Shown: positions 57,576 through 64,000 of the stretch, one piece after another
How the letters are laid out: each line of letters begins with the position of its first letter
How positions within the stretch are numbered: position 1 is the first letter of the stretch
Assembly: GCF_039542055.1 (NCBI RefSeq)
Contig: NZ_BAABHK010000001.1
Span: 1,207,996-1,271,995 of the forward strand
Length of the DNA stretch: 64,000 nt
Direction: 5' to 3'
Origin: Actinoallomurus vinaceus
GTDB lineage: Bacteria; Actinomycetota; Actinomycetes; Streptosporangiales; Streptosporangiaceae
Position numbers and translations under genes: made by a program
The notes under the pieces: model-generated
Told to the model about the DNA's origin: nothing
What the model saw: only the letters and a program-made list of their open reading frames with translations
The model's database searches: none

Positions 57576-58258
57576 CTGTCGATCTCGCCCGGCGCCTTCC
57601 CGACATCGCGACCGTCCGGGCGCTCAGCCAGTCCTTCGCCGTCCTGGACAAGATCCTCAGCCCCGAAGGCTTTCCCTCTTACGGCTTCGCCAGCCGATGG
57701 ACCGAGGGCGAGGAGCTCGCCTCCATGAACAACGGCAGCGGAGACGAGTACTCGATCGTCTTCACGTCCGCCGGGGCCTTCATCCGCGGATTCGATCACG
57801 AGTCCCCGATGAGTCCCTACGGCGACGACGACTTCGCCCTCTGGCCCGGCCTCGTCGAGTCGGTCCCCGCGGAGTTCACCGCCCAGGTCACCGAGCCGGC
57901 CTTCTGCCACTACGACCTTTCAGGTGATCTGTTCCTGGCGGCCACCGTCTGCCTGTGGCGACGACACGACGACCCGGCCTGGAGCGCCGGCGACATCGAC
58001 TTCCCCGAGGCGGACCGGACCGGCGACCCGGACGGGGCGGATTGGATGTTCGGTCTCCTGGCCGAGGGCACTCCCGAGGCCTATCGCGCCTACGCCGAGG
58101 ACTACTTCGAGGTCGTACTCGACCCGGCCGACGTCCGGCACGTCTTCGAGCACCGCCCCCTGACCGCCGACCTCGTCCGGCGTATCAACCCCGACACCGA
58201 CCTCGCCGCCCTCGCCGGGACCCTCGAGACCATCGGCTATCCGCGTGCCGGAGTCTGA
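57569..58258 (+). CDS. Hypothetical acidic protein
   Basis: 229 residues from ATG 57569 (TTG 57557 would add four). Aromatic- and Asp-rich, no signal peptide or membrane segment: FPSYGFASRWTEGEELASMN, AFCHYDLSGDLFLAATVCLW, GPDGADW-like and AYRAYAEDYFEVVLDPADV. The sequence repeats few known motifs; I cannot place it in a family. Its start codon lies in the stem of a strong hairpin, so translation may be poor or controlled. Confidence 0.75.
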   Translation: MTAVDLARRLPDIATVRALSQSFAVLDKILSPEGFPSYGFASRWTEGEELASMNNGSGDEYSIVFTSAGAFIRGFDHESPMSPYGDDDFALWPGLVESVPAEFTAQVTEPAFCHYDLSGDLFLAATVCLWRRHDDPAWSAGDIDFPEADRTGDPDGADWMFGLLAEGTPEAYRAYAEDYFEVVLDPADVRHVFEHRPLTADLVRRINPDTDLAALAGTLETIGYPRAGV

Positions 58259-58320
58259 GCCGGCTCTGACGTTCTTCGCGCCGTCGTGCAACCTTTTCGG
58301 CGCTTCGTCATCTCTTGTTC

Positions 58321-59835
58321 GTGAAGATCGAACAAGAGTTGGCGACGGCGGCCCGACCCGACCCGGCCGACGGTGTGCGATCGGGCGAGCGGCGGATGCC
58401 ATCGGCCGGGCCGCGGTGGCGGGCCGCCGTCGTTCCGGGCGTTCCCGGCCTGGCCGCCCTGGCCATGGGGTTGTGGGGAGCGGGGCGACTGTCGTGGTGG
58501 CGCGACGAGGCCGTGACCGCCGGCGTCGCCCACCGCCCGGTCGTCGACATCCTCCGGTTCGTCGCCCACCTCGATGCCGTGCACGCCGTGTACTACCTGT
58601 TCATCCACTGCTGGATGTCCGTGTTCGGGGCGAGCGAGCTGTCGCTGCGGCTTCCTTCGATCGCGGCGTTCGCCGTCGCCGCGGCGGGAACGGCGATCCT
58701 CGGGTGGCGGCTGCTGTCGCCTTCCGGCGGGCTGCTGGCCGGCCTGCTGTACACGGCCTCGCCGTTCGCGAACCACTACGCGCATGAGGCCCGGTCCTAT
58801 GCGCTGGTCACCGCGCTCACGGTCGTGTCGACCATCCTGTTCCTGCGCCTGGTCGAGTCGGGCACCCGGCGCAGTGCCGCCGCCTACGGCGCGGGACTGG
58901 TGGCTCTGGGGCTCGTCCACTTGTTCGCGCTGCTCGTCGGCGCGGCGCATCTGGTGTCGCTGCTCGTCGCGCGCCGGAACGGAGTCGGCGTTCCCCTGCG
59001 CCGCTGCTTCGGCGCGGTGACGTGCGCGGCCCTCGTCCTCAGCCCACTGGTCGCCGTGGCCGCCTCTCAGCGCGACGTCCTGAACTGGCTGAGGCGTCCG
59101 GGCTGGACGGACGCCTGGACCCAGATGAAGGCGTTCGCCGGCGGCAGCGCGACGGCGTGGCTGCTGATCGCGGCCGTCGTCGGAGGGACCGCCCTGGCAC
59201 GGCGGCGCGGTCCGGTCGGCGTACGGGCGCTGGCGTTGCCGTGGCTCGTCGTGCCGACGGCCACTCTGATGCTGATCTCCCAGGTGTCTCCGTGCTATCT
59301 GGGTCGGTACGTCATCGGCAGCCTCCCCGCGTTGGCACTGTCTGCCGCCGCCGGCCTGGTCCGCCTTCCGTACCGGGCATGGATCATCGCGCTGGTCACG
59401 ATCGGAGTGCTGGCCGCTCCCCGTCAGATCGCCCAGCGCCGGCCGGAGAACTGGCCCGATCATCTGCGCGAGGCGGCGGCGATCGTCGATCGGTATCGGC
59501 ACGACGGTGATGCCATCGTCTATCTGCCGATCAACCGTCGTGCGGTCGGCGAGGCGTATCCGGAGACGTTCCATCGCCTGCGGGACATCGCGATGCTGCG
59601 TTCACCCGCGCAGGCGGCCGACCTGGGCGGCACCGAGGTCGACGCCGCGCAGGTCGTGAGCCGCCTGCGCGACCGGGCGACGACCCGCGTATGGCTCATG
59701 GAAGGCCAGACACTCTGGCGCGGCCCGAGCCTGGACGCCCAGAACCGCGCCAAGGTCGAGACCCTGGAGCGGGACTTCCGGCAGACGGGCCGCTGGCAGG
59801 TGCGCGGCCTCACGCTCACCCTGTTCGCCCGATGA
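58321..59835 (+). CDS. GT-C type membrane glycosyltransferase (family 39-like)
   Basis: 504 residues from GTG 58321 (TTG 58315 and ATG 58396 are alternatives). After a first hydrophobic segment the WWRDEAVTAG loop carries the Asp-Glu pair usual for GT-C enzymes. AHEARSYALVTAL and about ten hydrophobic segments follow. The C-terminal domain (DRYRHDGDAIVYLPINRRAV) is extracytoplasmic. It probably transfers a sugar from a lipid-phosphate donor to a cell-wall or protein acceptor. Substrates unknown. Confidence 0.85.
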   Translation: MKIEQELATAARPDPADGVRSGERRMPSAGPRWRAAVVPGVPGLAALAMGLWGAGRLSWWRDEAVTAGVAHRPVVDILRFVAHLDAVHAVYYLFIHCWMSVFGASELSLRLPSIAAFAVAAAGTAILGWRLLSPSGGLLAGLLYTASPFANHYAHEARSYALVTALTVVSTILFLRLVESGTRRSAAAYGAGLVALGLVHLFALLVGAAHLVSLLVARRNGVGVPLRRCFGAVTCAALVLSPLVAVAASQRDVLNWLRRPGWTDAWTQMKAFAGGSATAWLLIAAVVGGTALARRRGPVGVRALALPWLVVPTATLMLISQVSPCYLGRYVIGSLPALALSAAAGLVRLPYRAWIIALVTIGVLAAPRQIAQRRPENWPDHLREAAAIVDRYRHDGDAIVYLPINRRAVGEAYPETFHRLRDIAMLRSPAQAADLGGTEVDAAQVVSRLRDRATTRVWLMEGQTLWRGPSLDAQNRAKVETLERDFRQTGRWQVRGLTLTLFAR

Positions 59836-59844
59836 CCGCCCCGC

Positions 59845-60354
59845 ATGATCCAGATCACTCCGAATCGTGCGCCGGCCCATGCAACCCGGCGGGCGCGTCG
59901 GCGTCTCTTCCCTGTGAGCATCCCCATCCGGTCATGGCCGGCCGATGCCCCGGAACTGTCCGGGCAGACCGCCGAGGACGCGGTCCGCGTCCTGTACGAG
60001 GCGCACGCCCGGGACCTGGTACGGCTGGCAGTGGTCATGGTCGGCGACCGTCAGGACCGCTACATCGCCCGGTTCGCCGTCCGGGCCGGCGGAGACACCG
60101 TCACGGCGGTCGTCACGCGCAGCGGATCGGACGACGGCCCGTACACGGTGGAACGATTCTTCCTGTCCACCGGCCGACGGGTCGGGCCGACGGCCCGCAT
60201 CTCCGGACGCGGCAGTGAGACGGTCGCTTTCGACGCCACCGGCGACCATCTGCTGCTCACCGTCGGCAAGGCCCTCCTCCGGATCGACGACGGGCAGGTC
60301 CGACGCCTACGGAAGGGGCACACCACCACCGATCTGGTCTACCTGGCGTGGTGA
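59845..60354 (+). CDS. Chimeric remnant: ECF sigma region 2 start fused to propeller-like tail
   Basis: 169 residues. Residues 41-70 read AEDAVRVLYEAHARDLVRLA then VVMVGDR, the opening of SigE-type ECF sigma factors (LYxxHxxxLVRLAxLLVGDR). The rest of the sigma factor is missing. Instead the frame goes into TVTAVVTRSGSDDGPYTVER and VAFDATGDHLLLTVGKALLR, beta-propeller-like sequence as found in proteins encoded next to such sigma genes. This looks like an in-frame deletion joining two neighbours. It overlaps the convergent TetR gene by 16 bp. Probably non-functional; if expressed, it is not a sigma factor. Confidence 0.62.
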   Translation: MIQITPNRAPAHATRRARRRLFPVSIPIRSWPADAPELSGQTAEDAVRVLYEAHARDLVRLAVVMVGDRQDRYIARFAVRAGGDTVTAVVTRSGSDDGPYTVERFFLSTGRRVGPTARISGRGSETVAFDATGDHLLLTVGKALLRIDDGQVRRLRKGHTTTDLVYLAW

Positions 60355-61160
60355 GCGCCGTCGGGGCGGCCGGTGTTCCGGTCGCCCCGGCGGCGGCGGT
60401 GTGCCTTCTGCCGGCAGGCCCCTCCGCAGAACCGGGGCGGTCTTCCGGTGCGCGCCGTCTCGATGGGTGCCCCGCACTCCGCACAGTGCGCCGTCTTCGT
60501 GGCGGGCCGCGCACGCGCCGCCTCCGGCGGACTTTCGTTACGCGCCTCGCGCGCCTGTTTCGTTACGGGCGGCAGGTCGGCCGGATGCTCCAGGCGGGCG
60601 GACCGGAGTCCGTCACAGACGATCGCGGTGGCGCGCCCGGACGGGCCTTCCTGCTCCATGCCGATGCAACCGCGTGCCAGACGCTGGACGTCGTCCACGG
60701 TCACATCGGCGCGTACGGCACCGGCCCGCTGGGCTCGTTCGAGCAGCGCCGCGAGCGCGGTTCGGTAGCGCTCCCTGAGCTCGGGCGCGACCTCCACGCT
60801 CCGCCCCGTCCGGACCATGAGCGCCTCGCACAGCGCCCTGTTGAGCGAGGCCCGCTCCACGACCAGGGAGAATGCGGCGAAGAACGCAGCCTCTGGATCG
60901 TCGTCGGCGGCCAGGGCACGCGTGTCGTCGACGAGGCGGGCGAGCCGGTCGGCCACCACCGCCTCGAACAGGGCCTCCTTGCTCGCGAAGTGGCGGTACA
61001 CCGTTCCCGGCCCGACCCCGGCGCGCCGGGCTATCTCGCTCAGGGGCACGGCGAGCCCGTCGGCGGCGAACACCTCCTGAGCGGCCTGGAGCACACGGGC
61101 GCGGTTACGCCGGGCGTCCGCTCGCCGTTCTCCCGTCCCAGAGTCGACGGATCCGGACAT
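60339..61160 (-). CDS. TetR-family regulator with C-terminal zinc-ribbon tail
   Basis: 273 residues from ATG 61160, with AGAGGTGG upstream. N-terminal HTH LSEIARRAGVGPGTVYRHFA. The ligand domain resembles the TetR_C SbtR-like group (LRERYRTALAALLERAQRAG). The unusual tail carries CAECG and PPRFCGGACRQKAHRRRR, a four-Cys zinc-ribbon-like motif seen at the end of some actinobacterial TetR proteins. It is divergent from a SnoaL-like gene and likely represses it. Confidence 0.93.
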   Translation of the reverse strand: MSGSVDSGTGERRADARRNRARVLQAAQEVFAADGLAVPLSEIARRAGVGPGTVYRHFASKEALFEAVVADRLARLVDDTRALAADDDPEAAFFAAFSLVVERASLNRALCEALMVRTGRSVEVAPELRERYRTALAALLERAQRAGAVRADVTVDDVQRLARGCIGMEQEGPSGRATAIVCDGLRSARLEHPADLPPVTKQAREARNESPPEAARARPATKTAHCAECGAPIETARTGRPPRFCGGACRQKAHRRRRGDRNTGRPDGAHHAR

Positions 61161-61192
61161 GCCACCTCTCTTCCCTCCGCGGTCGGGGCCGA

Positions 61193-61222
61193 TTGACAAC
61201 CGGAGTGCGTGTTCCGTAACGT
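61193..61222 (+). promoter_or_regulatory. Sigma-70 type promoter for the SnoaL-like gene
   Basis: -35 TTGACA at 61193-61198 and -10-like TAACGT at 61217-61222, spaced 18 bp, followed closely by an operator-like palindrome. Confidence 0.6.
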
Positions 61223-61228
61223 CTCAAC

Positions 61229-61244
61229 CGGAGCGATTGCTCCG
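61229..61244. promoter_or_regulatory. TetR operator candidate CGGAGC-GATT-GCTCCG
   Basis: Perfect 6-bp arms with a 4-nt centre, placed just after the predicted -10 in the TetR/SnoaL intergenic region. A related half-site 'accggagtg' lies at about 61199. Confidence 0.68.
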
Positions 61245-61293
61245 ATTCTATCCGTGAGCCCGGCCTAGGGCCCCTTCTCTCTGGGAGTCTTCC

Positions 61294-61731
61294 GTGTCCG
61301 CATCACCGGCCACCGCCACACCTCGTCAGGTCGTCGAGCGTTTCATCCGCGCCTCCGCCGACAACGCCTGGGACGACGTCGCCGACCTGTACGCGCCGGA
61401 CGCCGTCATCGAGCTTCCCTTCGCCCCGCCGGGAATCCCCGAGCGCTTCGAAGGGCGCGAGGGTCACCGCGCCCGGTTCAAGGCCGTCGCCCCGGCGCGC
61501 CGCTTCACCAAGGCCGATCCGCTGGTCCTCTGGGAGACCTCGGACCCCGAGGTGGTCATCGCCGAGTACAGCCTGCACGGCACGATGACCCGTTCCGGCC
61601 GGCCGCTCGTCTTCTCGTACGTCATGGTGATCCGGGTCAGGGGCGGCCTTATCGTCCACTCGCGCGACTACGGCGACAGCCTCGCCGGCGCCGAGTTCCG
61701 CGACGAGATCGCCGAAGTCCTCGGCAGGTGA
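61294..61731 (+). CDS. SnoaL/NTF2-like protein
   Basis: 145 residues from GTG 61294. Cone-shaped NTF2 fold pattern: VERFIRASADNAWDDVADLY then APDAVIELPFAP, and LVFSYVMVIRVRGGLIVHSR then DYGDSL. Proteins of this type bind or convert small hydrophobic ketones or steroids. It is controlled in all likelihood by the divergent TetR. Substrate unknown. Confidence 0.9.
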   Translation: MSASPATATPRQVVERFIRASADNAWDDVADLYAPDAVIELPFAPPGIPERFEGREGHRARFKAVAPARRFTKADPLVLWETSDPEVVIAEYSLHGTMTRSGRPLVFSYVMVIRVRGGLIVHSRDYGDSLAGAEFRDEIAEVLGR

Positions 61732-62184
61732 TCAGCGGGGCAGGCGGAGGCGGGCCCATTCGATGGCCGGACAGCGGTCCATGACGACGTCGAGGCCCGC
61801 CTCTCGCACGCGCCGCGCGGCGGCCTCGTCGATCACATCCAGCGGGAACCACACCGCCCGGACCTCACCGTCCCGCCGCGGGCCGTACGAGGCGAACAGC
61901 TTGATCGCCTCGTCGGCGACCTCGCCCGCGTGCTCGGCCCGCCGGTAGACACCGACGACGTCCACCCGCTGCGTCATCTCGGCCAGCGAGGAGACGCCCG
62001 ATTCGCCGAGGACGGTCTCGGCGGCGGGATGGACCGGGACGATCGCCTTGCCCCGGGACTGGAGGAGCTGGGCCATGTCGTACGCGGTCCGGCCCGGGTT
62101 GTCGCGCAGCCCGACGAAGGCCCACGTGCGCGAGTCGAGCAGCACCCGGCGGGTGACGGCCTCATCGGCGTAAGAGTCGCTCAT
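61732..62184 (-). CDS. CoA-binding protein (YccU-like)
   Basis: 150 residues. A Rossmann CoA-binding domain: TWAFVGLRDNPGRTAYDMAQ, IVPVHPAAETVLG, VDVVGVYRRAEHAGEVADEA, and the terminal VVMDRCPAIEWARL (the D-x-CP motif of YccU proteins). Cytosolic; exact role unknown. Its stop is convergent with the SnoaL-like stop, abutting it. Confidence 0.93.
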   Translation of the reverse strand: MSDSYADEAVTRRVLLDSRTWAFVGLRDNPGRTAYDMAQLLQSRGKAIVPVHPAAETVLGESGVSSLAEMTQRVDVVGVYRRAEHAGEVADEAIKLFASYGPRRDGEVRAVWFPLDVIDEAAARRVREAGLDVVMDRCPAIEWARLRLPR

Positions 62185-62220
62185 GACCGTGCAAACCGCC
62201 GGGCGGCCCGCCGCCTTCCC

Positions 62221-62460
62221 GGCGACGGGCCGCCCGGCCGCGAACCCAGGGGTTCCTAGCGCTCGCTAACGCCGGCCGACCGCGAACCGGGGGTGCGGGC
62301 CGCCCGTCCCAGCGAGCGGTAACGCCGGACGACCGCGACCCAGGGCCCCAGCGCCGGCCGGCTGCGAACCCGAGGTGCGCCCGTCCCGTCGGGCGGTACT
62401 GCCGGCCGGCCGCGAGTTAGGGGCGTCCGAGCGCGCGGTACTGCCAGCCGGCCGCGCGCC
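62221..62460 (-). repeat. Degenerate tandem copies of the ugd 3' end
   Basis: On the plus strand, units starting gccgg(c/a)cg(g/a)c(c/t)gcga are found at 62271-62323 (53 bp), 62324-62352 (29), 62353-62400 (48) and 62401-62442 (42). The last holds the ugd stop, and the next unit inward is coding. A further copy precedes 62271. On the minus strand several still encode (W/R)QYR-x-x-GR, matching the real C-terminus WQYRALGRP. Confidence 0.82.
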
Positions 62461-63736
62461 AGAGCTCGGGGTCGAGCGCGTTGCGGCCGTCGACGATGTT
62501 GCGCTCGGCCACCGCGGAGCCGAGGACCTCCGGGTCGATCTCCCGGAACTCCTTCCACTCCGTGAGCAGCAGCACGACGTGCGCGTCGGCGGCGGCGTCC
62601 ATCGCCGACGTGCCGTAGTGCAGGTCCGGGTGGGCCCGGCGGGCGTTGTCGAGCGCCTGCGGGTCGTACACCGTGACCTGGCCGCCCTGGGCGCGGATGG
62701 AGGTCGCGACGTCGAGGGCGGGCGAGTCGCGGATGTCGTCGGAGTTCGGCTTGAACGCCGCGCCGAGCACGCCGACCGTACGGCCGATGAACGAGCCGCC
62801 CAGCAGCTCACGTGCCAGGTCGACCATGCGGATGCGGCGCCGGATGTTGATGGCGTCCACCTCGCGCAGGAACGACAGCGCCTGGTCGACGCCGAGTTCA
62901 CCGGCGCGGGCCATGAACGCCCGGATGTCCTTGGGCAGGCAGCCTCCGCCGAACCCCAGGCCCGGCCCGAGGAACTTGCCGCCGATCCGGTCGTCGTAGG
63001 ACAGGGCCTCGGAGAGCTTGGTCACATCGGCGTGCGCGGCCTCGCAGACCTCGGCCATCGCGTTGATGAACGAGATCTTCGTCGCGAGGAAGGCGTTGGC
63101 CGACACCTTGACGAGCTCGGAGGTGGGGAAGTCGGCGACGATGAAGGGGACGTCGTCGGCGATCATCGTGGCGTAGACCTCGCGCAGGACCTTCTCGGCG
63201 CGGTCGGAGCGGACGCCGATGACGATGCGGTCCGGGTGCAGCGTGTCCTCGACGGCGAAGCCCTCACGGAGGAACTCCGGGTTCCAGGCGAGATCGACGA
63301 CGTCTCCGGCAGGGCTCAGCTCCGCGATCTGCCTGCTCAGCCGCTCAGCGGTGCCCACCGGGACGGTCGACTTGCCGACCACGACGCAGGCCCGGGTGAG
63401 CAGCGGCGACAGGGAGTTCACCGCGTCGTCGACGTAGCTCATGTCGGCGGCGTACTCGCCGGGTTTCTGCGGTGTTCCCACGCAGATGAAGTGGACGTCG
63501 CCGAACTCGGCGGCCTCTTCGTAGGACGTGGTGAACCGCAGCCGGCCGTTCTCCAGGTTGCGGCGCAGGATCGGCTCGAGTCCCGGCTCGAAGAACGGGA
63601 GGTCGCCCCGTGCCAGCCGGGCGATCTTCTCGGCGTCCACGTCCACGCCCAGCACCTCGAACCCAAGGTCGGCCATGCAAGCCGCGTGGGTGGCGCCCAG
63701 GTAGCCGGTACCGATGACGGTCAAGCGTTGTGCCAA
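62417..63736 (-). CDS. ugd: UDP-glucose 6-dehydrogenase
   Basis: 439 residues from TTG 63736, chosen because AAGGAGG lies 7 nt upstream. NAD-binding LTVIGTGYLGATHAACMADL, GVDVDAEKI, GLEPILRRN, VGKSTVPVGT, AWNPEFLREG, PTSELVKVSANAFLATKISF, and the catalytic Cys in GFGGGCLPKDIRAF. It oxidises UDP-glucose to UDP-glucuronate for wall or capsule polysaccharide. The gene ends within a tandem repeat array. Confidence 0.96.
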   Translation of the reverse strand: MAQRLTVIGTGYLGATHAACMADLGFEVLGVDVDAEKIARLARGDLPFFEPGLEPILRRNLENGRLRFTTSYEEAAEFGDVHFICVGTPQKPGEYAADMSYVDDAVNSLSPLLTRACVVVGKSTVPVGTAERLSRQIAELSPAGDVVDLAWNPEFLREGFAVEDTLHPDRIVIGVRSDRAEKVLREVYATMIADDVPFIVADFPTSELVKVSANAFLATKISFINAMAEVCEAAHADVTKLSEALSYDDRIGGKFLGPGLGFGGGCLPKDIRAFMARAGELGVDQALSFLREVDAINIRRRIRMVDLARELLGGSFIGRTVGVLGAAFKPNSDDIRDSPALDVATSIRAQGGQVTVYDPQALDNARRAHPDLHYGTSAMDAAADAHVVLLLTEWKEFREIDPEVLGSAVAERNIVDGRNALDPELWRAAGWQYRALGRP

Positions 63737-63813
63737 GGTCCCGCCTCCTTTCCAAAGAGTGTTGTGCCCGAACCCCGTCTTCCTCCCCACGGGCCGCTCG
63801 GCATGCTACCGGC

Positions 63814-63829
63814 CCTACTGGCGAGTAGG
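63814..63829. promoter_or_regulatory. CCTACT-GGCG-AGTAGG operator candidate
   Basis: Perfect 6-bp arms with a 4-nt centre in the divergent region between ugd and the acyl-CoA dehydrogenase gene, 22 bp before the latter's start. It fits the size of TetR-type fatty-acid regulator sites. The regulator is not in the window. Confidence 0.55.
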
Positions 63830-63850
63830 TTTACCGCGTACGATCGGCGT

Positions 63851-64000
63851 ATGACCAGAGACTTTCCTCTGTACGAACTCTCTGAAGAGCACCAGATGCT
63901 CCGCGAGACGGTGCGCTCGCTGGCCGATGACAAGATCGCTCCGCGGGCGGCGGAGACCGACGAGTCCGGGGAGTTCCCCCAGGCGGTCTACGACGCGCTC
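63851..64000 (+). CDS. Acyl-CoA dehydrogenase (N-terminal fragment, continues beyond window)
   Basis: The first 50 codons from ATG 63851 (MTRDFPLYELSEEHQMLRET then VRSLADDKIAPRAAE). This is the N-terminal helical domain of FAD-dependent acyl-CoA dehydrogenases. In M. tuberculosis fadE25 lies beside purE-purK, so this is probably its counterpart. Divergent from ugd. Confidence 0.88.
   Translation, partial: MTRDFPLYELSEEHQMLRETVRSLADDKIAPRAAETDESGEFPQAVYDAL

Overview
The window is high-GC DNA from an actinomycete. GTG and TTG starts are frequent, genes are packed with 1-8 bp stop/start overlaps, and the gene content fits: acyl-CoA carboxylase beta/epsilon pair, Tad pilus with LysM/BTAD protein, treY-treZ-glgX, MmyB- and MarR-type regulators, an IdeR-type iron box. 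My best guess is the order Streptosporangiales (Actinomadura-like). That is inference from gene content, not a search result.

0-14.5 kb: a leftward FHA-FtsK/SpoIIIE (EccC/EssC-like) ATPase that runs off the left edge, then a rightward Tad (Flp pilus) operon: CpaB-like SAF protein, CpaE-like ATPase, CpaF, TadB, TadC, Flp pilin, two TadE-type pseudopilins, a TadG-like protein, and a large LysM/BTAD membrane protein. A strong two-way hairpin closes the operon.

14.5-30.3 kb: a TetR/alpha-beta hydrolase pair, a beta-propeller lipoprotein, accE-accD (acyl-CoA carboxylase), PEP carboxylase, a GNAT, a NYN-domain protein, biotin ligase, a three-gene FtsK/SpoIIIE cassette of unknown role, a PH-domain membrane protein and a class III adenylate cyclase. 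accE/accD, birA, the PH protein, GtrA (55 kb), purK-purE (56-57 kb) and the acyl-CoA dehydrogenase (63.9 kb) look like the conserved actinobacterial block known from Mycobacterium tuberculosis (accD5-birA-Rv3278c-Rv3277-purK-purE-fadE25), here pulled apart by insertions.

30.4-53 kb: polyphosphate kinase with a MutT1-like NUDIX/histidine phosphatase, then accessory enzyme/regulator pairs (epoxide hydrolase, AraC, VOC, SDR/MmyB-type HTH), a DUF2786 protein, the bfd-bfr iron-storage operon behind an iron box, the glgX-treY-treZ operon, and several regulator/enzyme pairs (GlxA-type/oxidoreductase, TetR/MBL hydrolase, MFS/MarR).

53-64 kb: an OmpR-type two-component system, GtrA, purK-purE, an unknown protein whose start codon lies in a hairpin, a membrane glycosyltransferase, a chimeric remnant of an ECF sigma factor, TetR/SnoaL-like pair, a CoA-binding protein, UDP-glucose dehydrogenase, and the start of an acyl-CoA dehydrogenase.

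The most unusual signal is not a gene. At least five unrelated genes (14.3, 25.0, 30.2, 38.3, 62.3 kb) have their 3' ends, stop codon included, copied as degenerate tandem units (36-75 bp) running on past the stop. Three loci (11.1, 38.3 and 55.7 kb) have a 36-bp period, and the 11.1 and 55.7 kb units are clearly the same family in opposite orientation. A VapC toxin fragment abutting accE is a further genomic remnant.
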